NCBI RefSeq assembly: GCF_029892155.1
Contig: NZ_JARZAG010000031.1
Coordinates: 1-64,000 of the forward strand
Direction: 5' to 3'
Source of the DNA: Kitasatospora sp. GAS204B
GTDB lineage: Bacteria; Actinomycetota; Actinomycetes; Streptomycetales; Streptomycetaceae
DNA: 64,000 nucleotides
Shown here one piece after another: positions 18,214 to 26,842 of the stretch. The translations under genes and the position numbers were made by a program. The first letter of the stretch is position 1. Every line of letters starts with the position of its first letter. The notes beneath the pieces were generated by a model that ran no database searches, was not told the origin of the DNA, and saw only the letters and a program-made list of their open reading frames with translations.

Positions 18214-18243
18214 ATTACATGTGCGTCACTCTGGCTCAGTCAA
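18214..18243 (-). promoter_or_regulatory. whiB promoter with overlapping BldD-like operator
   Basis: On the minus strand there is TTGACT (18238-18243), an 18-base spacer and TGTAAT (18214-18219), placing the start of transcription about 85 bases before the whiB ATG. The spacer contains CTGAGCCAGAGTGAC (18225-18239), which fits the 15-base BldD consensus nTnACnC(A/T)GnGTnAn at 8 of 9 fixed positions. BldD bound to cyclic di-GMP represses whiB in Streptomyces, and a site between -35 and -10 would block polymerase. Confidence 0.7.
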
Positions 18244-18916
18244 GCCGAGCTCTGGTATTGGGTCGTGAATTCACTCCCCGGAACCAAGGCGCTACAAATA
18301 GTGTACATATCCGGACAGAACGGACTTTCCGCAGCTCGCGGCCACGAAGCCGCTCCGAAGCCCGCCCGCCCCGCCTTCACGCAGACGTGAGCAGACGTGA
18401 GCGGAGACGTGAATCGAGCCGCTCCGGTTGCCGAGGACGCCCTCCGTGCCATCAAGGGCGGAGGGCGCCACCGGCGGCGACAACCGGCGCGGTCGCCGAC
18501 GCACCGCTCCGGCCTGGGATCAATCCGGTCAACCGGCTGCCTTCCCGGAGATCTATGGATCAAAACCCCGAGTGGGACTTATCACCCGATTCGGCGTTTC
18601 GACCCGAATGTCCCTCTGATGGCCGTACGGGCGACTTGACACGAAGCCCCCGAAGCCTGTCTCCTGTAGCGCATGTCAGAGTCCATCGCCCCGCGGAGCC
18701 GCCACAGCGCGCTCCGGCGTGCCGCGAGCACTCTGTGTTGCCCTCGTCGCTCCTGTTGTCGTTAGGCGCGTCGACTCCCCGCGCCGTTCTCCGTGAACGG
18801 CTCTCCCGGCCTCGACGTGCCGCACCAGGACCACGAGGCCGTCCGCGTTTCCGGCACCTGTACCGCGGATCCGGCTGATCCCCCTCCTCACCGACCAGCC
18901 GCCGAGGATCCCGCTG
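18244..18916. other. Long intergenic region between whiB and the cysteine dioxygenase gene
   Basis: About 670 bases with no convincing gene on either strand; open frames here lack coding bias. It holds a decamer repeat (GCAGACGTGA at 18381-18390 and 18391-18400, then a GGAGACGTGA variant at 18403-18412), a GATAAG -10-like hexamer on the minus strand near 18580, and TTGACA at 18637 on the plus strand. Two GACAC sequences (18202 and 18638 areas) resemble the core of the WhiA site. A long regulatory region is expected for whiB. Confidence 0.5.
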
Positions 18917-19543
18917 ATGCGTACCCGACTCCGCCCCCGCAAGCGCAACCGTGACCGTAACAAGCTCGCCCGCAAGGCCACCGCCCTGGCCACCGGCGCG
19001 GCTCGGCTGCCCGCGCCGACCGGGCCCGGCTGGGCCGACGGGCTCAGCGACGTGAGCATCGCAGGCGACCCGCTGGCCTTCCCCCACCTGGCCCGCACCG
19101 ACCTGCCCCGGCACCCCGGCACGGTGGCCGACCACGCCCGGCTGGTCCGCGAGATCGCCGCCGACCACACCCGCTGGGCCCCGCTGGTCCGCTACGACGC
19201 GCTCACCCGCTGGTACGCCCGACTCGAGACCGGCCCCGGCTACGAGGTCTGGCTGCTCAGCTGGCTGCCCGGGCAGAGCAGCGGACTGCACGACCACGGC
19301 GACTCCTCCGGCGTCCTGACGGTGGTTCAGGGCGAGCTGGTCGAGCGCGCGCTCACCCCCGGGGGCGAGACCACCCGCACGCTGCGCCCCGGTGGCCGCA
19401 GGGTCTTCTCCCCCGGCTACCTGCACGAGGTGGTCAACGCGACGCTGGAGCCGGCCGTCAGCATCCACCTCTACTCCCCCGGTCTGACCGAGATGACGCA
19501 GTACGGGACGGCCGTTGCCGAGTTGGCGTCCGAACTGCCCTGA
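18917..19543 (+). CDS. Cysteine dioxygenase family protein
   Basis: A 208-residue cupin. The ferrous iron triad is visible: His125 and His127 in HDHGDSSG and His170 in PGYLHEVVN. It oxidises a small thiol, probably cysteine to cysteine sulfinate. The first 30 residues are Arg/Lys-rich and precede the conserved part. GAGG lies before ATG 18917. Neighbouring whiB on one side and fbiA on the other is the arrangement I recall from S. coelicolor. It is followed by a 20-base gap and fbiA, so the two may be cotranscribed. Confidence 0.85.
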   Translation: MRTRLRPRKRNRDRNKLARKATALATGAARLPAPTGPGWADGLSDVSIAGDPLAFPHLARTDLPRHPGTVADHARLVREIAADHTRWAPLVRYDALTRWYARLETGPGYEVWLLSWLPGQSSGLHDHGDSSGVLTVVQGELVERALTPGGETTRTLRPGGRRVFSPGYLHEVVNATLEPAVSIHLYSPGLTEMTQYGTAVAELASELP

Positions 19544-19563
19544 GCGTTTGGCAGGATGGGCGC

Positions 19564-20523
19564 ATGCGTATCGTGGCACTGGCGGGCGGGATCGGCGGGG
19601 CACGCTTCCTGCGCGGCCTCAAGGACGTGGTGGCGCCCGGGGACGAGATCACCGTCATCGGCAACACCGGGGACGACATCCACCTCTTCGGTCTCAAGGT
19701 CTGCCCCGACCTGGACACCGTGATGTACACCCTCGGCGGTGGCATCCATGAGGAGCAGGGCTGGGGCCGGGCCGGGGAGAGCTTCGCGGTCAAGGAGGAA
19801 CTGGCCGCCTACGGGGTCGGCCCGTCCTGGTTCGGGCTGGGCGACAAGGACTTCGCCACCCACATCGTGCGCACCCAGATGCTCGCCGCCGGCTACCCGC
19901 TGAGCGCCGTCACCGAGGCGCTCTGCGACCGCTGGCAGCCGGGCGTGCGCCTGCTGCCGATGAGCGACGACCGGGTGGAGACCCACGTCCGGATCACCGA
20001 CGACCAGGGGACCCGGGCGATCCACTTCCAGGAGTACTGGGTCAAGCTGCACGCGGCCGTGGACGCCGAGGCGATCATCCCGGTCGGCGCGGACACCGCG
20101 AAGCCCGCGCCCGGGGTGCTGGAGGCGATCGGCGCGGCCGACCTGATCCTCTTCCCGCCGTCCAACCCGGTGGTGAGCATCGGCACCATCCTGGCCGTGC
20201 CCGGCATTCGGGAGGCGGTCGCGGCGGCGGGCGCGCCGGTGGTCGGGCTCTCGCCGATCATCGGCGGCGCGCCGGTGCGCGGGATGGCGGACAAGGTGCT
20301 GGCGGCGGTCGGGGTCGAGGCCTCGGCCTCGGCCGTGGCGCTGCACTACGGGGCCGATCTGGTCGACGGGTGGCTGGTGGACGTGGCCGACGCCGGCTCG
20401 GTCGCCGAGGTCCAGGCGGCCGGGATCAGCTGCCGGGCCGTGCCGCTGCTGATGACCGACCCGGCGGCGACCGCGGCGATGGCCCGGGCGGCGCTGGAGC
20501 TGGCCGAGCAGGTGGGCGGGTGA
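19564..20523 (+). CDS. fbiA: 2-phospho-L-lactate transferase (coenzyme F420)
   Basis: A 319-residue CofD/FbiA enzyme that joins the activated phospho-acid (phosphoenolpyruvyl in mycobacteria, from GTP) to the deazaflavin Fo in F420 synthesis. The N-terminal MRIVALAGGIGGARFLRGL nucleotide-binding loop, the GNTGDD loop, LGGGIHEEQGWGRAGESF and FPPSNPVVSIG motifs are intact. Its stop overlaps the fbiB start by four bases (GTGA), giving a tight fbiAB operon. Confidence 0.95.
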   Translation: MRIVALAGGIGGARFLRGLKDVVAPGDEITVIGNTGDDIHLFGLKVCPDLDTVMYTLGGGIHEEQGWGRAGESFAVKEELAAYGVGPSWFGLGDKDFATHIVRTQMLAAGYPLSAVTEALCDRWQPGVRLLPMSDDRVETHVRITDDQGTRAIHFQEYWVKLHAAVDAEAIIPVGADTAKPAPGVLEAIGAADLILFPPSNPVVSIGTILAVPGIREAVAAAGAPVVGLSPIIGGAPVRGMADKVLAAVGVEASASAVALHYGADLVDGWLVDVADAGSVAEVQAAGISCRAVPLLMTDPAATAAMARAALELAEQVGG

Positions 20524-21818
20524 GCCGCGCGCTGGAGGTGCTGCCGGTCCTGGGCCTGCCCGAGATCGAGGCGGGCGCCGACCTCGGCGCGCTGATCGCC
20601 AAGGCCGTCGAACTGCGGCCCGGCGACATCCTGGTGGTCACCTCGAAGATCGTCAGCAAGGCCGAGGACCGGCTGCTGCGGGCCGAGGACCGGGAGGCGG
20701 CGATCGACGCCGAGGCGGTGCGGGTGGTGGCCCGGCGCGGGCGCACTCGGATCGTGCAGAACCGGCAGGGCCTGGTGATGGCGGCGGCCGGTGTGGACGC
20801 CTCCAACACCGCACCCGGCACGGTGCTGCTGCTGCCGCTGGACCCGGACGGCTCGGCCCGCGAGATCCGGGCCCGGATCCACGAGTTGACCGGCCGTCGG
20901 ATCGCCGTGATCATCACCGACACCTTCGGCCGCCCCTGGCGCAACGGGCTGACCGACGTGGCGATCGGCGCCGCCGGCCTCGACGTGCTGGACGACCACC
21001 GCGGGCGGCTGGACAGCCACGGGAACACGCTGAACCTGACCACGACCGCCGTCGCCGACGAACTGGCCGCCGCCGGCGACCTGGTGAAGGGCAAGGCCAG
21101 CGGCACCCCGGTCGCGGTGGTGCGGGGTCTGGGCACCCTGGTCACCGAGGCGGACGGCGACGGCATCCGCCCGCTGATCCGGCCGATCGAGGACGACATG
21201 TTCCGGCTCGGCACCTCGGAGGCGGTCCGGGCCGCCGTCACGCTGCGGCGCACGGTCCGGGAGTTCAGCGACGAGCCGGTGCACCCGGACGCCGTCCGGC
21301 GCGCGGTGGCCGCCGCCGCCACCGCGCCGGCGCCGCACCACACCACGCCCTGGCGGTTCGTGCTGCTGGAGTCGCAGACCTCACGCACCGAGCTGCTCGA
21401 CGCCATGCTCGCCGCCTGGCAGCGCGACCTGCACGAGCTGGACGGGTGGGACGAGGCGAAGATCGCCCGCCGGACCGCGCGCGGGGACGTGCTGCGCAAG
21501 GCGCCGTACCTGGTGGTGCCGTGCCTGGTGATGGACGGCTCGCACAGCTACCCGGACGCGCGGCGGGCGGCGGCCGAGCGCGAGATGTTCACCGTGACGA
21601 TCGGCGCGGCGGTGCAGAACCTGCTGGTCACCCTCTCCGGCGAGGGGTACGGGACGGCGTGGGTGTCGTCCACCATGTTCTGCCGGGACACGGTGCGCGA
21701 GGTGCTCCGGCTGCCCGACGGGTGGGACCCGATGGGCGCGGTGGCGGTGGGTCGGCCGGCGGCGGTGCCGCAGGACCGGCCGGCCCGGGCGGTGGAGCCG
21801 TTCATCGCGGTGCGCTGA
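20520..21818 (+). CDS. fbiB: Bifunctional F420-0 gamma-glutamyl ligase / nitroreductase-like protein
   Basis: A 432-residue two-domain enzyme. Residues 1-245 are the CofE-type ligase that adds glutamates to F420-0, with VVTSKIVSKAEDR, ASNTAPGTVLLLP and ITDTFGRPWRNGL. Residues about 250-432 are an FMN-binding nitroreductase-type domain (RRTVREFSDEPV, APHHTTPWRFVLL, YGTAWVS) that completes dehydro-F420 reduction. The GTG start at 20520 overlaps fbiA. The 3' end runs into a set of short repeats, reported separately. Confidence 0.95.
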   Translation: MSRALEVLPVLGLPEIEAGADLGALIAKAVELRPGDILVVTSKIVSKAEDRLLRAEDREAAIDAEAVRVVARRGRTRIVQNRQGLVMAAAGVDASNTAPGTVLLLPLDPDGSAREIRARIHELTGRRIAVIITDTFGRPWRNGLTDVAIGAAGLDVLDDHRGRLDSHGNTLNLTTTAVADELAAAGDLVKGKASGTPVAVVRGLGTLVTEADGDGIRPLIRPIEDDMFRLGTSEAVRAAVTLRRTVREFSDEPVHPDAVRRAVAAAATAPAPHHTTPWRFVLLESQTSRTELLDAMLAAWQRDLHELDGWDEAKIARRTARGDVLRKAPYLVVPCLVMDGSHSYPDARRAAAEREMFTVTIGAAVQNLLVTLSGEGYGTAWVSSTMFCRDTVREVLRLPDGWDPMGAVAVGRPAAVPQDRPARAVEPFIAVR

Positions 21819-21869
21819 GCAGGTGCCTTGAGCGGTGCGCTGGGCGGTGCGCCGGGCGGTGCGCTGAGC
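21807..21869 (+). repeat. Short tandem repeats over the fbiB stop codon
   Basis: The decamer GCGGTGCGCT, which forms the last codons of fbiB before its TGA, recurs at 21832-21841, 21844-21853 (one change) and 21856-21865. Two of the copies also keep the following GAGC. The copies after the stop are not translated. Confidence 0.8.
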
Positions 21870-21891
21870 GGCTCGAAAACACGAGGTGGGC

Positions 21892-22809
21892 TCACCGCCG
21901 CCGGTGGTCGTTCGGCGCCAGCCGGGGGCCGTAGCGTGGTGGGCGCAGGCCGGTGAGGGCGATCAGGCGGCAGACCCGGTGGCGGTGCGGGGCGTAGGGG
22001 GCGAGCAGGGCGAGGAGTTCGGCGTCGTCGGAGCGGGGGCGTCCGGCCAGCGCCCAGCCGACGATGTTCGGCAGGTGGAAGTCGCCGACCGAGACCGCGT
22101 CCGGGTCGCCGTTGCTGCGTTGCAGGGTCTCGGCGGCCGTCCACTCGCCGATGCCGGGAACGGTGGTGAGCCGGGCGAAGGCCTCGGCGTGTGCCAGGCC
22201 CGTCGCCTGCTCCAGCCGGGGGGCGAGCCGCACCGCGCGCTGGATGGTGGCCGCGCGCTTGGGGTCGACGCCGGCGCGGTGCCACTCCCAGGACGGGATC
22301 AGCGACCACTCGCGAGCCGACGGCGCCACCCGCATGCCCTCGGCCGGGCCGGGCGCCGGGGTGCCGAAGTCGCGCAGCAGCAGGCGCCAGGCGCGGTAGG
22401 CCTCGTCGGAGGTGACCTTCTGCTCCAGGATCGCCGGGATCAGCGACTCCAGGACCAGCCCGGTGCGGCACAGCCGCAGCCCCGGGTGGGCGCGTTGGGC
22501 CTCGCGGGTCGGGCCCGGCGGCAGCGGCGGCAGCTCCGCGGGGTTGTCGGCCTCGCCGAGCAGCACGGGCAGCCGGTCGAGCAGCCAGCCCGCGCCCGGC
22601 CCCCAGGCCCGGGCCTCGACCTCGCCGTAGCGGCCAGTGACGCACAGGGTGCCAGGGCCGGCCGGGGTGCGGGACGCCCGCCAGAACGCACCGTCCCCGG
22701 TGACCCGGCAGGCCGGGTCACCGGGGCCGCGACGCAGCGGAGCCAGGGTGCGGTGCAGGTCGAGCGGGTGGCCGGGCAGCCAGCGCCGTTCGAGCGGAAC
22801 GTCGTTCAC
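21892..22809 (-). CDS. DNA-3-methyladenine glycosylase family protein (AlkA/HhH-GPD)
   Basis: A 305-residue base-excision repair glycosylase. The helix-hairpin-helix is VPGIGEWTA (217-225), and the catalytic Asp is Asp243 in VGDFHLPN, both in the expected spacing; SLIPAILEQKVTSDEAYRAW is the helix that opens the DNA-binding domain. The N-terminal 100 residues correspond to the AlkA-like beta domain. It would remove alkylated purines. It is convergent with fbiB and stands alone on its strand. Confidence 0.9.
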   Translation of the reverse strand: MNDVPLERRWLPGHPLDLHRTLAPLRRGPGDPACRVTGDGAFWRASRTPAGPGTLCVTGRYGEVEARAWGPGAGWLLDRLPVLLGEADNPAELPPLPPGPTREAQRAHPGLRLCRTGLVLESLIPAILEQKVTSDEAYRAWRLLLRDFGTPAPGPAEGMRVAPSAREWSLIPSWEWHRAGVDPKRAATIQRAVRLAPRLEQATGLAHAEAFARLTTVPGIGEWTAAETLQRSNGDPDAVSVGDFHLPNIVGWALAGRPRSDDAELLALLAPYAPHRHRVCRLIALTGLRPPRYGPRLAPNDHRRR

Positions 22810-22840
22810 CCGTCCAGTCTGGCCCGTGCCACTGACAGGC

Positions 22841-24028
22841 TCAGCGGCTCTGGAGGTGGGCGGCCCAGTTGCGGATGTCCGACAGCCGGGAGAACAGGTC
22901 GTCGCCGGGGCAGTCGGTGTTGAAGGCGTCCCGGTGGCCGGAGATGGCCGCGAAGGTGTGCGCGGTGCCCTCCGGGTAGCGGCTGCCGCTGCTGGCGGAC
23001 GTGAGGGTGGCGCTGCCGCGCGCGTCCCGCCCGGTGAGGCCCAGCTTCCAGGCGGCGATCTTGGCGATCCCGTCGACCTGGGCCTGCGGCGGCGCGGCCG
23101 ACTGGTAGGTGCCGAGCGCCGCGACGCCCGTCGAGTCGGTGTTGAAGCCCAGCGTGTGGGCTCCCAGCACCGGGCGGGACACCCCGCCGGCCCGGCCCTC
23201 GAAGATCGTCCCGCAGCGGTCGACCAGGAAGTTGTAGCCGATGTCGCGCCAGCCGTTGGAGACCACGTGGTACTGGTAGATCGACCGGATCACCTTGGGG
23301 CTGTCCGAGCAGCTGTAGTCGTTGCCGGTGTCGGTGTGGTGGACGAAGACCACCTTGACGTCCCCGGTGTAGACGAACCCGGGGTCGCGCAGGCTCTCGT
23401 CGGCTCCCCAGCCGCCGCGGGTCACGATGCCGGGCCGCGGTGCCTGGTGGGCGACGGCGGGCAGCACCCGGGAGTTCGCGGCGGCGTCCGCCGGTGGCTC
23501 GGCCGACGGTGCGTCAGGCGCCGCGGCCGCCGGCGCGTCTCCCGGGTCGACCAGTTCCACCCGCAGCCCGGCCGGCAACTGCCGGTCGCCGGTCACCCGG
23601 ACCTCGACGCCGTCGCTCGGCCCGACCCAGAGCGGCGCGGTGGCGCCGCGCGCCCGCGGGCCGCGAAGTTCGGCGGCGTCCTGGTCGGGGCGGTCCTCGG
23701 AGTCGGACGAGAGCGCGCGCCAGTCGCTCCAGGGCTGTGAGCGGCCGCCGCGGGCCACCGGGTGGGTGCGGACTTCGACGCTGCCGTCGAGGGTGGCCGT
23801 CGGGTCGTCCCAGCTGACCCCGAGCAGCGAGTAGCCGGTGGTGCCGCGCGCGCCGATCCCCCGGGACACCACACCGCCGGCGCGGCCGGCGGGGAGTGGG
23901 GCGAGCGGGAGCGTCACGGTTCTGGCCGGGGAGGAGGCCGGCGTCGCCGGCGCCTCGGTGGCCGCCGCCGGGACGAGCAGCGCGACGGAGCAGCCGAGGC
24001 CGAGCAGGTACGCAAGAGAGATCCGCAT
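22841..24028 (-). CDS. Secreted N-acetylmuramoyl-L-alanine amidase (PGRP type)
   Basis: A 395-residue exported peptidoglycan amidase. Residues 1-25 are a short signal peptide (MRISLAYLLGLGCSVALLVP). A beta-rich middle domain is joined by an Ala/Pro linker to a C-terminal PGRP/amidase_2 domain of about 170 residues. Zinc ligands are His in FVHHTDTG, His in ISGHRD and Cys in NTDCPGD. It would cut between MurNAc and the stem peptide. No strong ribosome site precedes ATG 24028. Confidence 0.9.
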   Translation of the reverse strand: MRISLAYLLGLGCSVALLVPAAATEAPATPASSPARTVTLPLAPLPAGRAGGVVSRGIGARGTTGYSLLGVSWDDPTATLDGSVEVRTHPVARGGRSQPWSDWRALSSDSEDRPDQDAAELRGPRARGATAPLWVGPSDGVEVRVTGDRQLPAGLRVELVDPGDAPAAAAPDAPSAEPPADAAANSRVLPAVAHQAPRPGIVTRGGWGADESLRDPGFVYTGDVKVVFVHHTDTGNDYSCSDSPKVIRSIYQYHVVSNGWRDIGYNFLVDRCGTIFEGRAGGVSRPVLGAHTLGFNTDSTGVAALGTYQSAAPPQAQVDGIAKIAAWKLGLTGRDARGSATLTSASSGSRYPEGTAHTFAAISGHRDAFNTDCPGDDLFSRLSDIRNWAAHLQSR

Positions 24029-24209
24029 AAAAGGGATAATGCGGGCATACGCCGGTGCCCGCCACCCGCCCCGGCAAACCGATCTGACGGTCGTTCGACA
24101 GACTGTTCGGACCATCGGCACGGCAACCGCCACCGGCGCCCCGACGCCACGCCCCCGACCCCGGACCCCCTCCCCCGCGACCACCGTCAGGCCGTAGGCT
24201 GGGCGCACC

Positions 24210-24986
24210 ATGACTGCGCCTTTCGCTGCCGACGCCCGTACCCCCGCCGAGCTGCTGCGAGCCGCCCTCGGTGAGGACTCCGCCCGTCCCCTGGTCACCT
24301 TCTACGACGACCGCTCGGGAGAGCGGGTCGAGCTCTCCGTGAAGACCTTCGACAACTGGGTCGCCAAGACCGCCAACCTGCTCCAGGACGAGCTGAACGC
24401 GGGCCCCGAGGACCGCGCCGCGCTGCTGCTGCCCGCGCACTGGCAGACCGCGGTCTGGCTGCTGGCCTGCTGGTCGGTGGGCGTCACGGCGGTGCCCGGC
24501 GGCGATCCGGCCGAGGCCGCGCTGGTGGTCAGCGGGCCGGACGGGCTGGAAGCCGCGCAGGCCTGTTCCGGCGAACGGGTGGCGCTGGCGCTGCGCCCGC
24601 TGGGCGGGCGGTTCCCGCAGCGGCCCGAAGGATTCCTCGACTACGCGGCCGAGGTGCCGGGTCAGGGCGACCGGTTCGCGCCGTACTCGCCGGTGGACCC
24701 GCAGGCGCCCGCGCTGGAGACCGCGGTGGACGGGCTGCCGCTCAAGCTGACGGGTGAACAGACCGTGGCGCTGGCCCGCGAGGGCGCCGCCCGGCTCGGC
24801 CTGGAGCGCGGCGCGCGGGTGCTCAGCACGCAGTCCTTCGACAGCTGGGCCGGCCTGGAGGCCGGGCTGCTCGCCCCGCTCGCGGCCGGCGCCTCGGTGG
24901 TGCTCTGCCGGAACTCGGCGGAGCTGACCGAGAAGCAGTGGGCGGCCCGGATCGAGGCCGAACGAGTGAGCCTGCGGCTGCCCTGA
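24210..24986 (+). CDS. TIGR03089 family protein
   Basis: A 258-residue actinobacterial protein related to the N-terminal part of AMP-forming acyl-CoA ligases (FYDDRSGERVELSVKTFDNWVAKTANLL, LLPAHWQTAVWLLACW). It lacks the ATP-binding P-loop (SGT/TGxPK) and the whole C-terminal lid domain, so it cannot be a complete adenylating enzyme. Function unknown. It lies beside cell-surface glycan genes (acyltransferase, glycosyltransferase, LCP ligase), as in other streptomycetes. Confidence 0.8.
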   Translation: MTAPFAADARTPAELLRAALGEDSARPLVTFYDDRSGERVELSVKTFDNWVAKTANLLQDELNAGPEDRAALLLPAHWQTAVWLLACWSVGVTAVPGGDPAEAALVVSGPDGLEAAQACSGERVALALRPLGGRFPQRPEGFLDYAAEVPGQGDRFAPYSPVDPQAPALETAVDGLPLKLTGEQTVALAREGAARLGLERGARVLSTQSFDSWAGLEAGLLAPLAAGASVVLCRNSAELTEKQWAARIEAERVSLRLP

Positions 24987-25031
24987 GCGCTACCGCCCTG
25001 CGCCGGGCCGCAACCGTGCGCTGAGCGGTCG

Positions 25032-25631
25032 TCAGGAGACGAGCGCCAGCAGCCCGTTGGCCTCCGCGTAGGCCTCGCCGGTGCGCGGGCAGCGCCAGCG
25101 GTCCACGCCGAGCCGGCGCAGCGGCTCCCCGGCCCGTCCGACCCACGCGGTCCTGCGGGCCGGGACTCCGGCCACCAGTGCGAAGTCCGGCACGTCCCGG
25201 TGCACCACGGCGCCGGCCGCCACCAGCGCCCAGCGCCCGACCGTGACCCCGGCCACCAGGACCGCGCGGGCGCCGATCGAGCAGCCCTGACGCAGCGTCA
25301 CGCCCCGGGCCAGCCAGTCGTCCACACCCTTGAGCCGGCCGTCGACCGCCACCGAGCGCGGGTAGAGGTCGTTGGTCAGCACCGCGGCCGGGCCGATGAA
25401 CACCCCGTCCTCGACCACGGCCGGCTCGTAGACCAGGGCGTGGTTCTGCACCTTGACCCGGTCGCCGAGCCGCACCCCGGGGCCGAGGTAGACGCCGCGC
25501 CCGATCACGCACTCGGCGCCGACCACGACGTCCTCGCGGATCTGGGCGAGGTGCCACACCGTGCTGCCCGCCCCGATCCGCGCCCGCGGATCGACGTCCG
25601 CGCTGGCTTCGATACGCACCGCCTCGGTCAT
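25032..25631 (-). CDS. Hexapeptide-repeat sugar N-acyltransferase
   Basis: A 199-residue left-handed beta-helix transferase. Hexapeptide turns run from about residue 10 to 165 (ARIGAGSTVWHLAQIREDVVVGAECVIG and later IGARAVLVAGVTVG). The closest named types are WbpD/FdtC-like enzymes that acetylate amino groups of nucleotide-linked sugars. It starts 27 bases after the glycosyltransferase stop, so the two form an operon, likely for a surface glycan. The C-terminus has CPRTGEAY, a conserved tail in this group. Confidence 0.85.
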   Translation of the reverse strand: MTEAVRIEASADVDPRARIGAGSTVWHLAQIREDVVVGAECVIGRGVYLGPGVRLGDRVKVQNHALVYEPAVVEDGVFIGPAAVLTNDLYPRSVAVDGRLKGVDDWLARGVTLRQGCSIGARAVLVAGVTVGRWALVAAGAVVHRDVPDFALVAGVPARRTAWVGRAGEPLRRLGVDRWRCPRTGEAYAEANGLLALVS

Positions 25632-25657
25632 ACCACTGACGGTAGCGGCAATACCCC

Positions 25658-26698
25658 TCAGCCGGTACGGGACGGAACCGGCTCGGTGCGCGGTGCCGTG
25701 CTGGCGATCACCTTGGCCGCCAGCCTGCGCGGCGAGGTGAGGAAGCCGAAGCCCCAGCTGAAGTGCATGGTCGCCAGCGCCACCGGCAGCTGCAGCCGGG
25801 CCTTGCCGGACAGGCCCCGGCCTTCGAGCAGCGAGCCGCCGAGGATCCCGAGGGCGTAGCCGGCCGGCACCACGTAGAAGGCCGGGTGCACCGCGGCCCC
25901 CAGCACCAGGCCGAGCAGCACCGCGACCAGCGCGCTCGGCGGGGCCAGGTAGCGCAGGTTGACCGAGCCGCGGTGGTAGCGGGTGACCACCCGGCGCCAG
26001 CGGCCGTAGTCCTTGTACTGCTTGGCGAGCGCGCGCACGCTGGGCCGCGGCCGGTAGGTGACCTTGAGCTGCGGGGTGAACCAGATCAGGCCGTCGTCCT
26101 GGCGGATCCGGTAGTTCAGCTCCCAGTCCTGGGCGCGGATGAACTCCTCGTTGTAGCCGCCGAGGCGTTCCAGCACCTCGCGGCGGAAGACGCCGAGGTA
26201 GACGGTCTCGGCCGGGCCGGCCAGGCCGCCGGTGTGGAACGCGGCGTTGCCCACGCCGATCTTGGCGGTCATCGCGGCGGCGACGGCCTTCTCCCACTCC
26301 GTCTCGCCCTCGGCGTGCATGATGCCGCCGACGTTGGCCGCGTCCATCTCGCCGAGCAGCCGCACGGCGGTGGTGATGTAGCCGGGGGTGAGCAGGCCGT
26401 GGCCGTCCACCCGGACCACGATCGGGTGGGAGGAGGCGCGGATCGCGGCGTTCAGCCCGGCCGGGGTGCGCCCGCTGGGGTTCGGCACGGTCCGCACCCG
26501 GGGGTCCGCGGCGGCCAGCTCGGCCGCGATCGCGTCGGTCCGGTCGGTGGAGGGACCGAGTGCGATCACCACCTCCATGGCCCCGGCGTAGTCCTGCTCC
26601 AGGATGCGCCGGACGGCGGTGCGAAGGTGTCGTTCCTCGTTGAGCACCGGCATGATCACGGAGACCGCCGGCAGCTCCTCAGCAGCCATGTCGTTCAT
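25658..26698 (-). CDS. Family 2 glycosyltransferase
   Basis: A 346-residue GT-A transferase. The N-terminal VSVIMPVLNEERHL starts the nucleotide-sugar domain, the metal motif is VRVDGHG, and AQDWELNYRIRQDDGLIWF carries the ED/QD-R catalytic region. Two C-terminal hydrophobic segments (about residues 255-300) anchor it to the membrane. ATG 26698 gives MNDMAAEE; the second ATG is possible. Operon with the acyltransferase. Substrate unknown. Confidence 0.88.
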   Translation of the reverse strand: MNDMAAEELPAVSVIMPVLNEERHLRTAVRRILEQDYAGAMEVVIALGPSTDRTDAIAAELAAADPRVRTVPNPSGRTPAGLNAAIRASSHPIVVRVDGHGLLTPGYITTAVRLLGEMDAANVGGIMHAEGETEWEKAVAAAMTAKIGVGNAAFHTGGLAGPAETVYLGVFRREVLERLGGYNEEFIRAQDWELNYRIRQDDGLIWFTPQLKVTYRPRPSVRALAKQYKDYGRWRRVVTRYHRGSVNLRYLAPPSALVAVLLGLVLGAAVHPAFYVVPAGYALGILGGSLLEGRGLSGKARLQLPVALATMHFSWGFGFLTSPRRLAAKVIASTAPRTEPVPSRTG

Positions 26699-26801
26699 CG
26701 CGCCCCACGGTACCGGAAACGGGTGAACAGCCAGAGCCGGGCGCTCCTCCCCCGCGGGAGCGCCCGGCCTGGTGGCTGACGGATGGTCAGCTGGGAGAAC
26801 G

Positions 26802-26834
26802 CTGGGAGCCGGCCGAACTCCGACCGGCTCCCAG
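26802..26834. terminator. Terminator hairpin downstream of the ABC exporter
   Basis: A perfect 11-pair stem, CTGGGAGCCGG (26802-26812) with CCGGCTCCCAG (26824-26834), just past the stop of the leftward permease gene at 26843. Confidence 0.75.
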
Positions 26835-26842
26835 CCGCTGGT

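Noticed and set aside
24029..24209. Short frames between the amidase and TIGR03089 genes as an extended amidase N-terminus
   Set aside because: The longer version would place basic low-quality sequence before a good signal peptide at ATG 24028.
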